Shown here in pieces: positions 42,801 through 51,221 of a stretch of 64,000 nucleotides of DNA. The position numbers were made by a program, and so were the translations under genes. Source of the stretch: Phaeobacter inhibens DSM 16374 (GTDB lineage: Bacteria; Pseudomonadota; Alphaproteobacteria; Rhodobacterales; Rhodobacteraceae); the NCBI RefSeq assembly GCF_000473105.1, contig NZ_KI421498.1, forward strand, positions 2,418,001-2,482,000. Direction: 5' to 3'. Under the pieces are notes generated by a model. That model did not search any database. It saw only the letters and a list, made by a program, of their open reading frames with translations, and was not told the DNA's origin. Each line of letters opens with the position of its first letter. The first letter of the stretch is position 1.

Positions 42801-45265
42801 AGTTGTCGTTCAACCGGACGTGCACTGCCATCACTCAGACGGGTGGTCACCTCCGCGACAAGAGGCTGACCCAGCGCCTCGATCTCGGGCAGCGCCACCG
42901 AAAGTGTCCCGATCCCCTCCGCGTCCGTACGCGCGCCGCCGAAATGGCGACTTTGCGAGGCAACCACATCGTCGTAGCGGCCAAATCGGTAACCGTCCCA
43001 TCCCGCCAGCTGATCCGCAGGGCGCAGCGTCACCTCGCCGTCGATACTAAGATCTCGACCCGGCGCGCCGAACAGATACCGCGCCTCGATCCGCAAGGGA
43101 CTGTTGGTGCCGGGACGCAGCTCCTGCCCGGCAGCTGCCGTCAGAGTTTGGGTAAAGTCGATCCGTTCGGGCAGAAAATCCTCAACCAGAATCTGCCGAC
43201 TGGCCAGGGGCGGTGCTTTGGGATCGGACAGGATCGACAATCGCCAGGTACCACGCGGCGCGGTGTCTCCAACCGGCAGCGCAAACACATGGCCCCCAGC
43301 CACGCCCCGGTCCGAAATCAGACGGGCATATTCGACACCATCAGGGCGGTTCAGAACCGCGATCAACGGCAGGCCGGTTATCGCCTGCGCCGTCGCATCA
43401 CGGGCAAGGACAGTGGCATGGATCACCTCTCCGGCGCGATAAGCACCGCGATCCGTGGTCAAAAACACATCGATTGGTCCGGGCGCCACGCGCCCCTCAA
43501 CGCCACGATCCGACAGATCAAAGGCCGCATCCCGCAGCGAGAGAAAGGCAAAGTCCGCCGCTGTCTCCCCCGCCTCACCCGTCTGCGCCATCAGGACAGC
43601 CGGAGCAGACGCGCCCTGCCCACGCGTCAGACCCGCATCAAAATGCGCATAGCCCTCGGCATCACTCACCGCGGTTCCCAATACGGCGTTGGCGTTGGAA
43701 ATCAGCTCTACCCGCACACCAGCACGCGGCGCGGCATCGGAAAGCCCCTGCACCTGTACATGCAGCCCGTCACTGCCCAGCATTGTGCTTAGCCCCAGAT
43801 CGGTCAGCACAAACCATTGGGTCGCGGCTGGGCTGTCATAAGGATCGGCGCCGGGCAGCTGCGCACTCAGCGCGTAGATCCCCACCGGTTGATCCGCCAG
43901 CGCCTGATCCAGCGGCAGTCGCGTGGTCACCGTTTGATTCAACGCCTGAGAGACCTCGGCGGTACCGCTCCAGATCTCCTCCGCGATATCGCTGGCGAAC
44001 TGTTCTTCCTGCCATTGCGACAGCGGCCGGGCAAAGTAATCCTCTTGCAGGCTGCGCAGCAGATTGCGGTCACTGACACGCCGCAGGCGCAGATCCAGCG
44101 TGGTGGCATTCACCGTCTCCACCGGCACCGCCACCTGGTCGCCCTTCGGCAGTACGTAAGACCGACCGGAGAACCGGACACTCGGGCCTCGATCCCGCAC
44201 GTAATGGGTCAGCGTCACATCCTTGGCCAATGTCTCACCGGTGACGGCAGGCAGCCCCCGCCGCAGGGTCAGCCGGTAACGGGTGCCATGTTCGATCCCA
44301 TCGACGCAGAGTTCCCGGCCCGCCGACTCAGCCACCAGACGCGGATCCGCCAGCTTGATGAAATCATCGTACTCGACCCCGCTCCGCGCCAAATCTTCGG
44401 AAAATTCGACACATATACGGGGTGATGCGCTATCGCTCTCCACCCGGCTTCCGGTGATCCGAAATCCATATTTGGCAATTGCGTCATCCAGACGGGCCGC
44501 CAGTTTCGGGCTGTTGTCCCGCTCCGCCGCCAGCCGCAGAACCCCAAGGGCATCGCGACCGCGCCCCAACTGTTCCAATGCCTTGGCTGCGGTGGCCAGG
44601 GCCTGCGCCTCGGCCGCATCATCCGGGCCGCGCAGATAACTGTTGAGCGCCGCCGAAAGGGCGGCCTCATGGGCGCGCCGCTGCGCCGATCCTTGCACCT
44701 CCTGCCGCAACAGCCTCCGGGCATAGTCCAGCCACAGATCGCTCCGGTCACTCAGCACCACCGCTTCCGCGATCCAACGCAACGCTGTCGCAGGCGACGC
44801 GCTTTGTGCTGCCGCAACCAGATCATCAACGCTGACACCCCCGGTGGGAAAGCGTAACCCAAGGTTCTGAGCCTGTTTTGCCGCCTGTGCCAGATCGTCC
44901 TCCTGCACCCCTTGCAAGACTGCAGCGCGCGCATCTGCCGCCTGCCTCTGGGCGCGGCTACTGGTCAGTTTAAGTGCCGAGAACGCGCCCTCATAGGGCG
45001 ACGGCTGATCCATCGCGGATTTTGGAAAACAGGCGTTGGAGCGGCTGTTGAACGCAAAACCGGCACAGTCAGGTTGCGCCGAACAGGCCCGCGCACAGCT
45101 GCGCATATCGGTCTCAAACAATGGGCCGAGGTCAGCGCCGAAATGATCGGTATCCCGCTGAATGACATACCGATTTTCAGGAAAAATTGAATCAGCAAAA
45201 ACAACTAAAGGTTGAACAACCCAACCACACGAAAGTACAATAAGTGAAATGAGCACACGCACCAT
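39797..45265 (-). CDS. Bacterial alpha-2-macroglobulin with N-terminal PAN domain
   Basis: A 1822-residue periplasmic protease trap. A signal peptide (MVRVLISLIVLSCGWVVQPLVVFA) precedes a PAN/Apple-like domain (residues about 30-100: DTDHFGADLGPLFETDMRSCARACSAQPDCAGFAFN..., ACFPK). Then come macroglobulin beta-sandwich domains (DRGAYRAGEVIHATVLARD is the MG hallmark) and the thioester motif GCTEQ with Cys about 1376 and Gln about 1379, so covalent capture of a protease is possible. An alpha-toroid follows, and the C-terminal receptor-like domain (LVPDQFTVGDRFVAVLRV). No lipobox is seen, unlike lipid-anchored YfhM. Start ATG follows GGAGGG. Coupled to pbpC by a four-base overlap. Confidence 0.93.
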   Translation of the reverse strand: MVRVLISLIVLSCGWVVQPLVVFADSIFPENRYVIQRDTDHFGADLGPLFETDMRSCARACSAQPDCAGFAFNSRSNACFPKSAMDQPSPYEGAFSALKLTSSRAQRQAADARAAVLQGVQEDDLAQAAKQAQNLGLRFPTGGVSVDDLVAAAQSASPATALRWIAEAVVLSDRSDLWLDYARRLLRQEVQGSAQRRAHEAALSAALNSYLRGPDDAAEAQALATAAKALEQLGRGRDALGVLRLAAERDNSPKLAARLDDAIAKYGFRITGSRVESDSASPRICVEFSEDLARSGVEYDDFIKLADPRLVAESAGRELCVDGIEHGTRYRLTLRRGLPAVTGETLAKDVTLTHYVRDRGPSVRFSGRSYVLPKGDQVAVPVETVNATTLDLRLRRVSDRNLLRSLQEDYFARPLSQWQEEQFASDIAEEIWSGTAEVSQALNQTVTTRLPLDQALADQPVGIYALSAQLPGADPYDSPAATQWFVLTDLGLSTMLGSDGLHVQVQGLSDAAPRAGVRVELISNANAVLGTAVSDAEGYAHFDAGLTRGQGASAPAVLMAQTGEAGETAADFAFLSLRDAAFDLSDRGVEGRVAPGPIDVFLTTDRGAYRAGEVIHATVLARDATAQAITGLPLIAVLNRPDGVEYARLISDRGVAGGHVFALPVGDTAPRGTWRLSILSDPKAPPLASRQILVEDFLPERIDFTQTLTAAAGQELRPGTNSPLRIEARYLFGAPGRDLSIDGEVTLRPADQLAGWDGYRFGRYDDVVASQSRHFGGARTDAEGIGTLSVALPEIEALGQPLVAEVTTRLSDGSARPVERQLSVALPPDGPVIGIKPLFEDVVAEGAAARFSIVALAPDGSPQDMPVTWTLNRVETRYQWYQLYGNWNWEPTTRRSRVATGAAKVNAATPLVLEQPVDWGRYELVVEHQGVPYVAASSDFYAGWYVPDEGADKPDQLEVSLDRDSYKPGDTARLRVVSRGAGTALVSVMSNRLISRQMVEVPAGETVIPLSVAADWGSGAYVSAMVVQPLAGKADRSPTRALGLAHATVNRPGQELQVVLDLPEVARPRRTELAKVEVRGAAPGEEVWLTLAAVDLGILNLTGFQSPDPSAHYYGQRRLGMELRDLYGRLIETGTGALGRVRSGGDAGAGMRLQSPPPTQDLMAVFSGPVKLDAEGRAEVPITLSPFNGTVRVMAVAWSQSAVGQAAEDMLVRDPVVVSVTAPRFLAPGDSSRVQIEVTHADGPAGRLELAARTLGAGLEISALPQSLVLAPGGSETVILPVAALSVGDPEIELTLTTAEGETLIQTLRLPVRANDPMVATTRRFQLAAGNSFLFSSDVFTGLRPESARAVMSAGPLARFDVPGLLNGLDLYPYGCTEQVTSRALPLLYLSSVAKAAGLGGAPEVTAKIDSAIRQVLARQASNGGFGLWRAESGDFWLDAYASDFLSRARAQGYQVAETRFRQALDNLRNRVNYAPDFDNGGEDIAYALLVLAREGEAAMGDLRYYADVKAGDFATPLSVAQVGAALAAYGDQRRADQMFARAAAMLHRAAPDPTLWRADYGSLRRDQAGVLALASEAGSEAVDRRALSAGLVGDGQLLSTQESAWTLMAAHALIGGDGGSGLLINGQTVNGPMVEVLEGDQDRDPLALTAASGKDVDITLTTLGVPLVTAPAGGTGFSIERSYYSMEGEALVPDQFTVGDRFVAVLRVVPFEPAGARLMINDPLPAGLEIDNPSLLRSGDVRGLDWLTLSEARHAEFRADRFLAAVDLRRGRDGEAGAPVTLAYVARAVTPGLFHHPAASVEDMYRPAYRARTATGRVQVR

Positions 45266-45357
45266 GGAACCCTCCAAACCTGCCCAGAGGCTGGCACGGG
45301 GTTAACGCCATAGCAAGGTATCGCAACGTAACAGATGGGCTAATCTCAATTTAATCT

Positions 45358-45379
45358 CTGCCCCTCTAAACTGGGGCAG
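45358..45379. promoter_or_regulatory. Inverted repeat in the leader of the hybrid kinase gene
   Basis: CTGCCCC and GGGGCAG form a perfect 7-bp stem around an 8-nt AT-rich loop, 36 bp before the kinase start. It lies in the divergent gap with the macroglobulin gene, next to a doubled TAATCTC sequence (45341-45358). It could be an operator or an mRNA hairpin; no regulator is known. Confidence 0.35.
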
Positions 45380-45415
45380 ATAAGTCGTGTTGGTTTTTAA
45401 GTGGAGTTTGCAGGG

Positions 45416-47710
45416 ATGAACCTTGCTGACAGATTGACGGAAGAACGACGCGCGCGTCTCGCGGCGGAGCGCCTGCTTGAGCTGAAGCAGGCGGAGCTTT
45501 CGGCAGCCAACCGCAAACTCGGACGTCATGCGCTGGCCTTGACCCGCCAGATCGGCGCCACGCAGGCCGAGGTGGCCACCGTCCGCGACGAAAACGCCAA
45601 GGTGAAATCGGATCTCTCCACCGCCAACGAGAAAGTTGAACGCGCCGAGCGTCGTCTCTGGCATTCGATCCAGGCCTTTCAGGACGGGTTCGCCTTTTTT
45701 GATGCGGACAGCAAACTAATCGGCGCCAACACCGCCTATCTTGATCTGTTTGACGGTCTGGAGGAAGTGACGCCGGGCGTCTCCTACGTGCGGATCCTGC
45801 AGATCCTCACCGATGAGGGGCTGGTCAACACCGGAGAACAGGATCCGGATCACTGGCGCGCCCAGATGTCAGAACGCTGGTTGTCCCCCTCACCGGAACC
45901 GGTGGTCGTGCGGATGTGGGATGATCGCTACCTGCGGCTGCTGGATCAGCGTGGCCACGGTGGGGATATGGTCAGCCTCGCCCTCGATATCACCTCCACC
46001 GTTCAATATGAGGAAGAGTTGCAGGCTGCCCGCGAACGGGCCGAGGCCGCAAACCGGGCCAAATCGGCTTTCCTGGCCAATATGTCCCACGAGATTCGCA
46101 CGCCGATGAACGGTGTCGTTGGCATGGCAGAGCTGCTCAGCGACACCAACCTGAGCGACGAACAGCAACTCTACGCCAATACGATCAAGAATTCCGGAGA
46201 GGCGCTGCTGGTAATCATCAACGACGTGCTCGACTATTCCAAAATTGAAGCACAGAAACTGGAACTGCACCCTGAACCCTTTGATCTGGAACGCAGCGTC
46301 CATGAGGTGCTGATGCTGCTGCAGCCCACCGCGCGGGACAAGGGGCTGACACTGCTGCTGGACTACGACCTGTTCCTGCCAACCAGCTTTGTCGGGGATC
46401 CCGGGCGCATTCGTCAGGTGCTCACCAATCTGGTCGGCAACGCGGTAAAATTCACCTCCGAGGGGCACGTCGCGCTGCAAATCACCGGCATCTCCAACGC
46501 GGATGATAAGATATGTTCGATCCACGTCACGATTGAGGATACCGGGATCGGCATCCCGGAGGAGAAAGTGCAGGATATCTTTGGCGAGTTCAATCAGGTC
46601 GAAGATGAGCGCAATCGCCAGTTTGAGGGCACCGGCCTTGGCCTTGCGATCTCAAAGCGGCTGATTGAACTGATGGGCGGCGAGATCTGGGTCGAAAGTC
46701 AGGAGGGCAAAGGATCCTGCTTCGGCTTCCGCATGGAGCTGCCGCTGGCGGAGGGGGCCTCCACCAGTATTCCCACCCTGCCCAAGGGATTGTGCCAGAT
46801 CGCCGTCATTGATTCACAATCGGTGATGCGCGATGTGCTCAGCAAACAACTGGCCATGCTAGGGCTGGAGGTCACCGTATTCGACAATGGCGCCGCTGCG
46901 ATTGCTGGCATGCCAGACGGCGTTGATCTGGTTGTCTGCGACGAACAACTGCCAGATCAGAATGGTGTCGAACTGGCACAGAAACTGCGCTCCGGACCTT
47001 TTGCTCAGGTGCCGATCCTGATGCTCAGCAGCGATCCCACCGCACCCAGCAATTCAGATGTGCAATCGGTGACGGACAGCGTGCTCTTGAAACCGATCCA
47101 GCGGGATGAGCTGTTCCAGAGACTGGTCGATCTGCCCGGCGGCGGATCAGCGACCCGCCCCTCTGCTGTCCCCGAAACCGTGGTGACGCCACCAGAACTG
47201 AGCAGCGTCGCAACCCACCCCGACCCACCCCAACCTGCTCCGGCCCCCGCGGCGGCCCTCACCGCCGTCAGCACACGCCCCACCCAGCGGCTCATGCGGG
47301 TGCTGGCAGCAGAGGACAATCGCACCAACCAGCTTGTATTCCGCAAGATGGTGAAGGATCTGAACATAGACCTGCAATTTGTCAGCAACGGGATTGAGGC
47401 GGTAGAGGTCTATCAGTCGTTCCAGCCTGATCTGATCTTCATGGATATCTCCATGCCGGTGATGGATGGCAAAGAAGCAACCCAGAAAATTCGCGCGCTG
47501 GAACACGGCACCGGCATCTATACGCCGGTTGTCGCCCTCACGGCCCATGCCATGGCCGGTGATTCAGACGGAATTCTCGCCGCGGGGCTGGATCACTACC
47601 TGACCAAACCTCTGCGCAAGGCGCTGATCCATGAACGCATTCACGCCTATCTCCCGGCAGAGGCAGCGCCGCTAACGCACGAGACGATCACCCAGACCGG
47701 CGCCGCCTGA
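45416..47710 (+). CDS. Soluble hybrid sensor histidine kinase with two receiver domains
   Basis: A 764-residue cytoplasmic protein with no membrane segment. Residues 1-85 are a coiled coil (AERLLELKQAELSAANRKLGRHALALTRQI...), followed by a PAS-like domain (FQDGFAFFDADSKLIGANTAYLDLF). HisKA has the phosphorylatable His in FLANMSHEIRTPMNGV; the ATPase domain has NLVGNAVKFT, VEDTGIGIPEE and FEGTGLGLAISKRLIELMGG. Two receivers follow: the first with VVCDEQLPDQNG and LLKP, the second with FMDISMPVMDGKEA and YLTKPL. A Pro/Ala linker separates them. The start at 45416 fits a GGAG ribosome site; the GTG at 45401 is less likely. Confidence 0.92.
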   Translation: MNLADRLTEERRARLAAERLLELKQAELSAANRKLGRHALALTRQIGATQAEVATVRDENAKVKSDLSTANEKVERAERRLWHSIQAFQDGFAFFDADSKLIGANTAYLDLFDGLEEVTPGVSYVRILQILTDEGLVNTGEQDPDHWRAQMSERWLSPSPEPVVVRMWDDRYLRLLDQRGHGGDMVSLALDITSTVQYEEELQAARERAEAANRAKSAFLANMSHEIRTPMNGVVGMAELLSDTNLSDEQQLYANTIKNSGEALLVIINDVLDYSKIEAQKLELHPEPFDLERSVHEVLMLLQPTARDKGLTLLLDYDLFLPTSFVGDPGRIRQVLTNLVGNAVKFTSEGHVALQITGISNADDKICSIHVTIEDTGIGIPEEKVQDIFGEFNQVEDERNRQFEGTGLGLAISKRLIELMGGEIWVESQEGKGSCFGFRMELPLAEGASTSIPTLPKGLCQIAVIDSQSVMRDVLSKQLAMLGLEVTVFDNGAAAIAGMPDGVDLVVCDEQLPDQNGVELAQKLRSGPFAQVPILMLSSDPTAPSNSDVQSVTDSVLLKPIQRDELFQRLVDLPGGGSATRPSAVPETVVTPPELSSVATHPDPPQPAPAPAAALTAVSTRPTQRLMRVLAAEDNRTNQLVFRKMVKDLNIDLQFVSNGIEAVEVYQSFQPDLIFMDISMPVMDGKEATQKIRALEHGTGIYTPVVALTAHAMAGDSDGILAAGLDHYLTKPLRKALIHERIHAYLPAEAAPLTHETITQTGAA

Positions 47711-47737
47711 TCCGGCGAGCCGGTGCCCCGGTGGCGA

Positions 47738-48502
47738 TCAGCCTGCGCGCAGGAACACTGGCTGATCCGGCTCCGACATCTCCGGCATGTAGCGATAGCC
47801 GCCACTGTCAAAATCCAGCAACGCCGCAGGGTCGCTAAGCCGGTTCTGAATGATGTAGCGCGCCATCGCGCCCCGCGCCCGCTTGGCGTAAAAGCTGACG
47901 ACTTTGGGCGTGCCATTTTTGTCTTCCATGAACACCGGCGTCACCACACGCAACTTCAGCGCGTCGCGATCAACTGCGCCGAAATATTCCTGGCTCGCAC
48001 AGTTCACCAGCACATCGCTGCCCACGGCCTCGCCCTGTGCATTCAGCGCATCAGAAATTTCGCGCCCCCAGTAGTCATAGAGGGTCTTGCCCTGTTCCGT
48101 TTTCAGCCGCGAACCCATCTCCAACCGGTAGGCCTGCATCGCATCCAGCGGGCGCAACACACCGTAAAGCCCCGACAGAATGCGGAAGTGATCCTGCGCC
48201 CAGGCCATTTCCTCTGCGTCCAGAGATCCCGCCTCCAGCCCCTGATAGGTATCGCCCGCAAAGGCCAGTGCCGCCGGGCGAATATCATCCGCGCCGGGAT
48301 CCACAGCAAACCTCTGGAACCGCTCATAATTCAGCTTTGCCAGATCCTCGCTGATATGCATCAGCTTCATCAGATCGGCCACCGACAGATCGCGTGCCAC
48401 TGATGCCAATTCCGTCGCCGCGTCGTGCATGGCAGGCCATGTCATCTCAACGTCGCGTTCGCTCCAGTCCAGCTTTTTCGCCGGAGAAGTCACTACCAGC
48501 AT
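47738..48502 (-). CDS. yaaA: Peroxide stress protein YaaA
   Basis: A 254-residue DUF328/UPF0246 protein, which in E. coli lowers free iron and DNA damage during peroxide stress. Family motifs are clear: MLVVTSPAKKLDW at the start, LMKLMHISEDLAKLNYERFQ, ALAFAGDTYQGLEAGSLD, FRILSGLYGVLRPLDAMQAYRLEMGSRL, VLVNCASQEYF, and KVVSFYAKRARGAMARYII. The length is normal. It lies 29 bp from recQ on the same strand. Confidence 0.95.
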   Translation of the reverse strand: MLVVTSPAKKLDWSERDVEMTWPAMHDAATELASVARDLSVADLMKLMHISEDLAKLNYERFQRFAVDPGADDIRPAALAFAGDTYQGLEAGSLDAEEMAWAQDHFRILSGLYGVLRPLDAMQAYRLEMGSRLKTEQGKTLYDYWGREISDALNAQGEAVGSDVLVNCASQEYFGAVDRDALKLRVVTPVFMEDKNGTPKVVSFYAKRARGAMARYIIQNRLSDPAALLDFDSGGYRYMPEMSEPDQPVFLRAG

Positions 48503-48531
48503 ATTCTGCCCCCGTTTGTTCCGAACAAGAC

Positions 48532-50649
48532 CTAGCCCGCGCCGCGCAAGACGTCCAGAAACGCCGCCGCAAAACGTTCCGCGCGGCGCTCGCCTAACAG
48601 CCTTGTGATCACCATTTCGTCCTGTGAACGCATCTGCGCCAGTTTCGCCAGCTGCGCCGCCGAACAGCTGAGCGGCTTATCGGTGCCATCATCACCTCGC
48701 GCCAGACGGGTCTGCGTCTCCATCAGCGCATCATAAAGCGACCCAGCGTCGCGCCCGGCCAACTTGCGCCGCATCGGATGCAGCGCCTCACTCTCGCCGG
48801 TGATCACCGACAGGAAATCGCGACCATAGCGTTCCAGCTTTTTGGCCCCGACCCCACCGATCCGCGCCATCTGGTCCAGCGAGCTGGGGCGGGTTTCGGC
48901 CATCTCGATCAGGGTTCGATCCGGGAAAATGACATAGGCCGGTACTTTCTGCGCCTCCGCCAGCGCGCGCCGCTTGGCTTTCAGTGCCGACAGCAGCGGC
49001 GCGTCCTCATCCGACACCAGCGCCTTCACGGCGGGGCTGCGCTTGGCTGAGCTGATGGTGTCGCGACGCAGGGCAATGTCCTGTTCGCCGCGCAGAACCG
49101 GCAGCGCCGCCTCGGTCATCCGCAAAGCGCCATGGCGTTCGGGATCCGGGCGCACCAGATCATGGCCCATCATCTGCCGGAACACCGCCTGCCACTGCCG
49201 TTTGCCGTATTCCTTGCCACAGGCAAAGACCGACAGATCGTCATGCCGCTTGTCGCGCACCCGGTCGGTGGTATTGCCCACCAGAATGTCGATCAGATGT
49301 CCTGATCCATAGGTCTCATTCGTCCGCAAGATCGCCGACAACGCCTTGCGCACCGCCGTGGTGCCGTCAAACACATCCACAGGCTGATCGCACAGATCAC
49401 AGTTGCCGCAGGGCTCAGCCGTCTCGCCGAAATAGGCCAGCAGGGTCTGGCGGCGGCATTTCAGCGCCTCAGCCAGCCCCAGCAGCGCATTCAACCGCGC
49501 ATGATCCGCGCTGCGCCGATCCGCAGGCGCCAGCCCTTCGTCGATCTGGCTGCGGCGCAGGCGAATATCCTCCGGCCCGAACAGGGTCAGCGTCTCAGCA
49601 GGCGCGCCATCCCGGCCACCACGGCCAATTTCCTGATAATAGGACTCGATGGATTTGGGCAGATCTGCATGGGCAACCCAGCGAATGTCAGGCTTGTCGA
49701 TCCCCATGCCAAAGGCCACCGTCGCCACAACGATCAGCCCATCTTCGCGGGCAAATCGTGTTTCCACCCCGCGCCGATCTTCGGCGTCCATGCCGCCATG
49801 GTAATAACAGGCCGCGTGGCCCGCCTCGCGCAGCCCCGCCGCCAGTGCCTCGGTCTTGGCACGAGTGCCGCAATAGACGATGCCGGATTGCCCCTTGCGA
49901 GCGGCAGCAAATTCCAGAATCTGGCGGCGCGGGCTGTCTTTGGTGGCAAAGGCAAGATGGATATTAGGACGGTCAAAGCCCCGCAGAAAACTGCGCGGCG
50001 CCTCGCCATCAAACAGCTTCTCGACAATCTCTTCGCGGGTTTCCTGATCTGCCGTCGCGGTAAAGGCCGCCAGAGGCACGTCCAATGCCCGCCGCAACTC
50101 ACCGATGCGCAGGTAATCCGGGCGGAAATCATGGCCCCACTGGCTGACGCAATGCGCTTCATCTACGGCAATGAGACTGACACCAATCCGCCGCAGCATG
50201 CCCATCGCCGCACCCGAGGCCAGACGCTCCGGCGCCATATACAGTAGCTTCAGCCGCCCCTCCTCAATGGACTGCCAGACCGCTTCGGTTTCTTCGTCGG
50301 TATTGCCGGACGTCAGCGCCCCTGCAGTCACACCCACCTCCTGCAACGCCCGGACCTGATCCCGCATCAGCGCAATCAATGGCGAGATTACCACTGTAAC
50401 CCCCTCGCGCAGCAATGCGGGCAGTTGGAAGCACAGGGATTTGCCGCCGCCGGTTGGCATGATCGCCAGAACATTCTCACCAGCGGTTACCGCATCGACA
50501 ATCTCTTCCTGACCGGGGCGAAACCCGTCAAATCCGAAGATCTCGCGCAACAGCGGTGTCGCATCGGTTGCGGACACGGTAGGTGACGTCGCACCACTGG
50601 GGGCGGTCATTTCCGGCGAAACTGCGGACATGGGGGCGGTGGGCCTCAT
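48532..50649 (-). CDS. recQ: ATP-dependent DNA helicase RecQ
   Basis: A 3'-5' superfamily-2 helicase of about 705 residues used in recombination and repair. Motifs: RPGQEEIVDAVTAGENVLAIMPTGGGKSLCFQLPAL (0, I), VVISPLIALMRDQV (Ia), AVDEAHCVSQWGHDFRPDY (II plus aromatic loop), FTATAD (III), GIVYCGTRAKTEALA (IV), TVAFGMGIDKPDIRWVAH (V) and YYQEIGRGGRDG (VI). The zinc site has CRRQTLLAYFGE with CGNCDLC. A C-terminal HRDC domain follows (FPDRTLIEMAETRPSSLDQMARIGGVGAKKLERYG). Start uncertain: ATGs at 50649 and 50631; the frame runs on to a TTG at 50688. Confidence 0.94.
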   Translation of the reverse strand: MRPTAPMSAVSPEMTAPSGATSPTVSATDATPLLREIFGFDGFRPGQEEIVDAVTAGENVLAIMPTGGGKSLCFQLPALLREGVTVVISPLIALMRDQVRALQEVGVTAGALTSGNTDEETEAVWQSIEEGRLKLLYMAPERLASGAAMGMLRRIGVSLIAVDEAHCVSQWGHDFRPDYLRIGELRRALDVPLAAFTATADQETREEIVEKLFDGEAPRSFLRGFDRPNIHLAFATKDSPRRQILEFAAARKGQSGIVYCGTRAKTEALAAGLREAGHAACYYHGGMDAEDRRGVETRFAREDGLIVVATVAFGMGIDKPDIRWVAHADLPKSIESYYQEIGRGGRDGAPAETLTLFGPEDIRLRRSQIDEGLAPADRRSADHARLNALLGLAEALKCRRQTLLAYFGETAEPCGNCDLCDQPVDVFDGTTAVRKALSAILRTNETYGSGHLIDILVGNTTDRVRDKRHDDLSVFACGKEYGKRQWQAVFRQMMGHDLVRPDPERHGALRMTEAALPVLRGEQDIALRRDTISSAKRSPAVKALVSDEDAPLLSALKAKRRALAEAQKVPAYVIFPDRTLIEMAETRPSSLDQMARIGGVGAKKLERYGRDFLSVITGESEALHPMRRKLAGRDAGSLYDALMETQTRLARGDDGTDKPLSCSAAQLAKLAQMRSQDEMVITRLLGERRAERFAAAFLDVLRGAG

Positions 50650-50737
50650 TTTGGTGATCTGCTCGTCTTGGCAGTCACAATCCCACAACCGGATTCAGGC
50701 GGCAAGGGTCAGCGCCCCCGCAAAGGGGGAGCGCACA

Positions 50738-50772
50738 GAAAAAGACCGCCGCAAGCCATGGCTCCGGCGGTC
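50738..50772 (-). terminator. Intrinsic terminator downstream of yggT
   Basis: On the minus strand an 8-bp stem (GACCGCCG and CGGCGGTC, 50744-50751 with 50765-50772) is followed by TTTTT. It lies 29 bp after the yggT stop and before recQ, so the two same-strand genes are separate units. Confidence 0.85.
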
Positions 50773-50800
50773 AATCAAAATGGCAGAGGCCACCCTGCAA

Positions 50801-51088
50801 TCAGTAGAACATCGCGATATTATTGGTCAGAATGATCCGCAGCGCGTAAACCGCGATCAGCACCACCAGCGGCGCCAGATCCAGCCCCTGCATATTCGGC
50901 AGGATACGGCGAACGGGAGCATAAAGCGGCTCTAGCAAGCGGTTCAGACCATACCAGACCTGCGCCACAAATTGCTGATTGAGGTTCAGAACCTGAAAAT
51001 TGATCAGCCAGCTCATGATCACATGCGCAATGATGAAGAACCAGACGATGTCCAGGATCAGCATCAGAATTTGAAACAGCGACAGCAT
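50801..51088 (-). CDS. YggT family membrane protein
   Basis: A 95-residue protein with two to three membrane segments: LFQILMLILDIVWFFIIAHVIMSWL, and LDLAPLVVLIAVYALRIIL. Between them is the family-typical PLYAPVRRILPNMQGLDLAPLVVL. YggT proteins are implicated in membrane or cell-shape homeostasis and in osmotic or potassium tolerance; the mechanism is unknown. The ribosome site GGGAAAT is moderate. It is divergent from the thioesterase gene. Confidence 0.93.
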   Translation of the reverse strand: MLSLFQILMLILDIVWFFIIAHVIMSWLINFQVLNLNQQFVAQVWYGLNRLLEPLYAPVRRILPNMQGLDLAPLVVLIAVYALRIILTNNIAMFY

Positions 51089-51221
51089 CTCTTGATTTCC
51101 CTTTTTGGAGCTTGTTCACAGGTAAGCGCGCCCGCGCAAAATCGCAAGACTGCCGCGAGGTTGCGGTTGACGTGCTGTAAACACATGGCAACACGGGCAC
51201 ATCACACAGGAGAGCGCGCCC

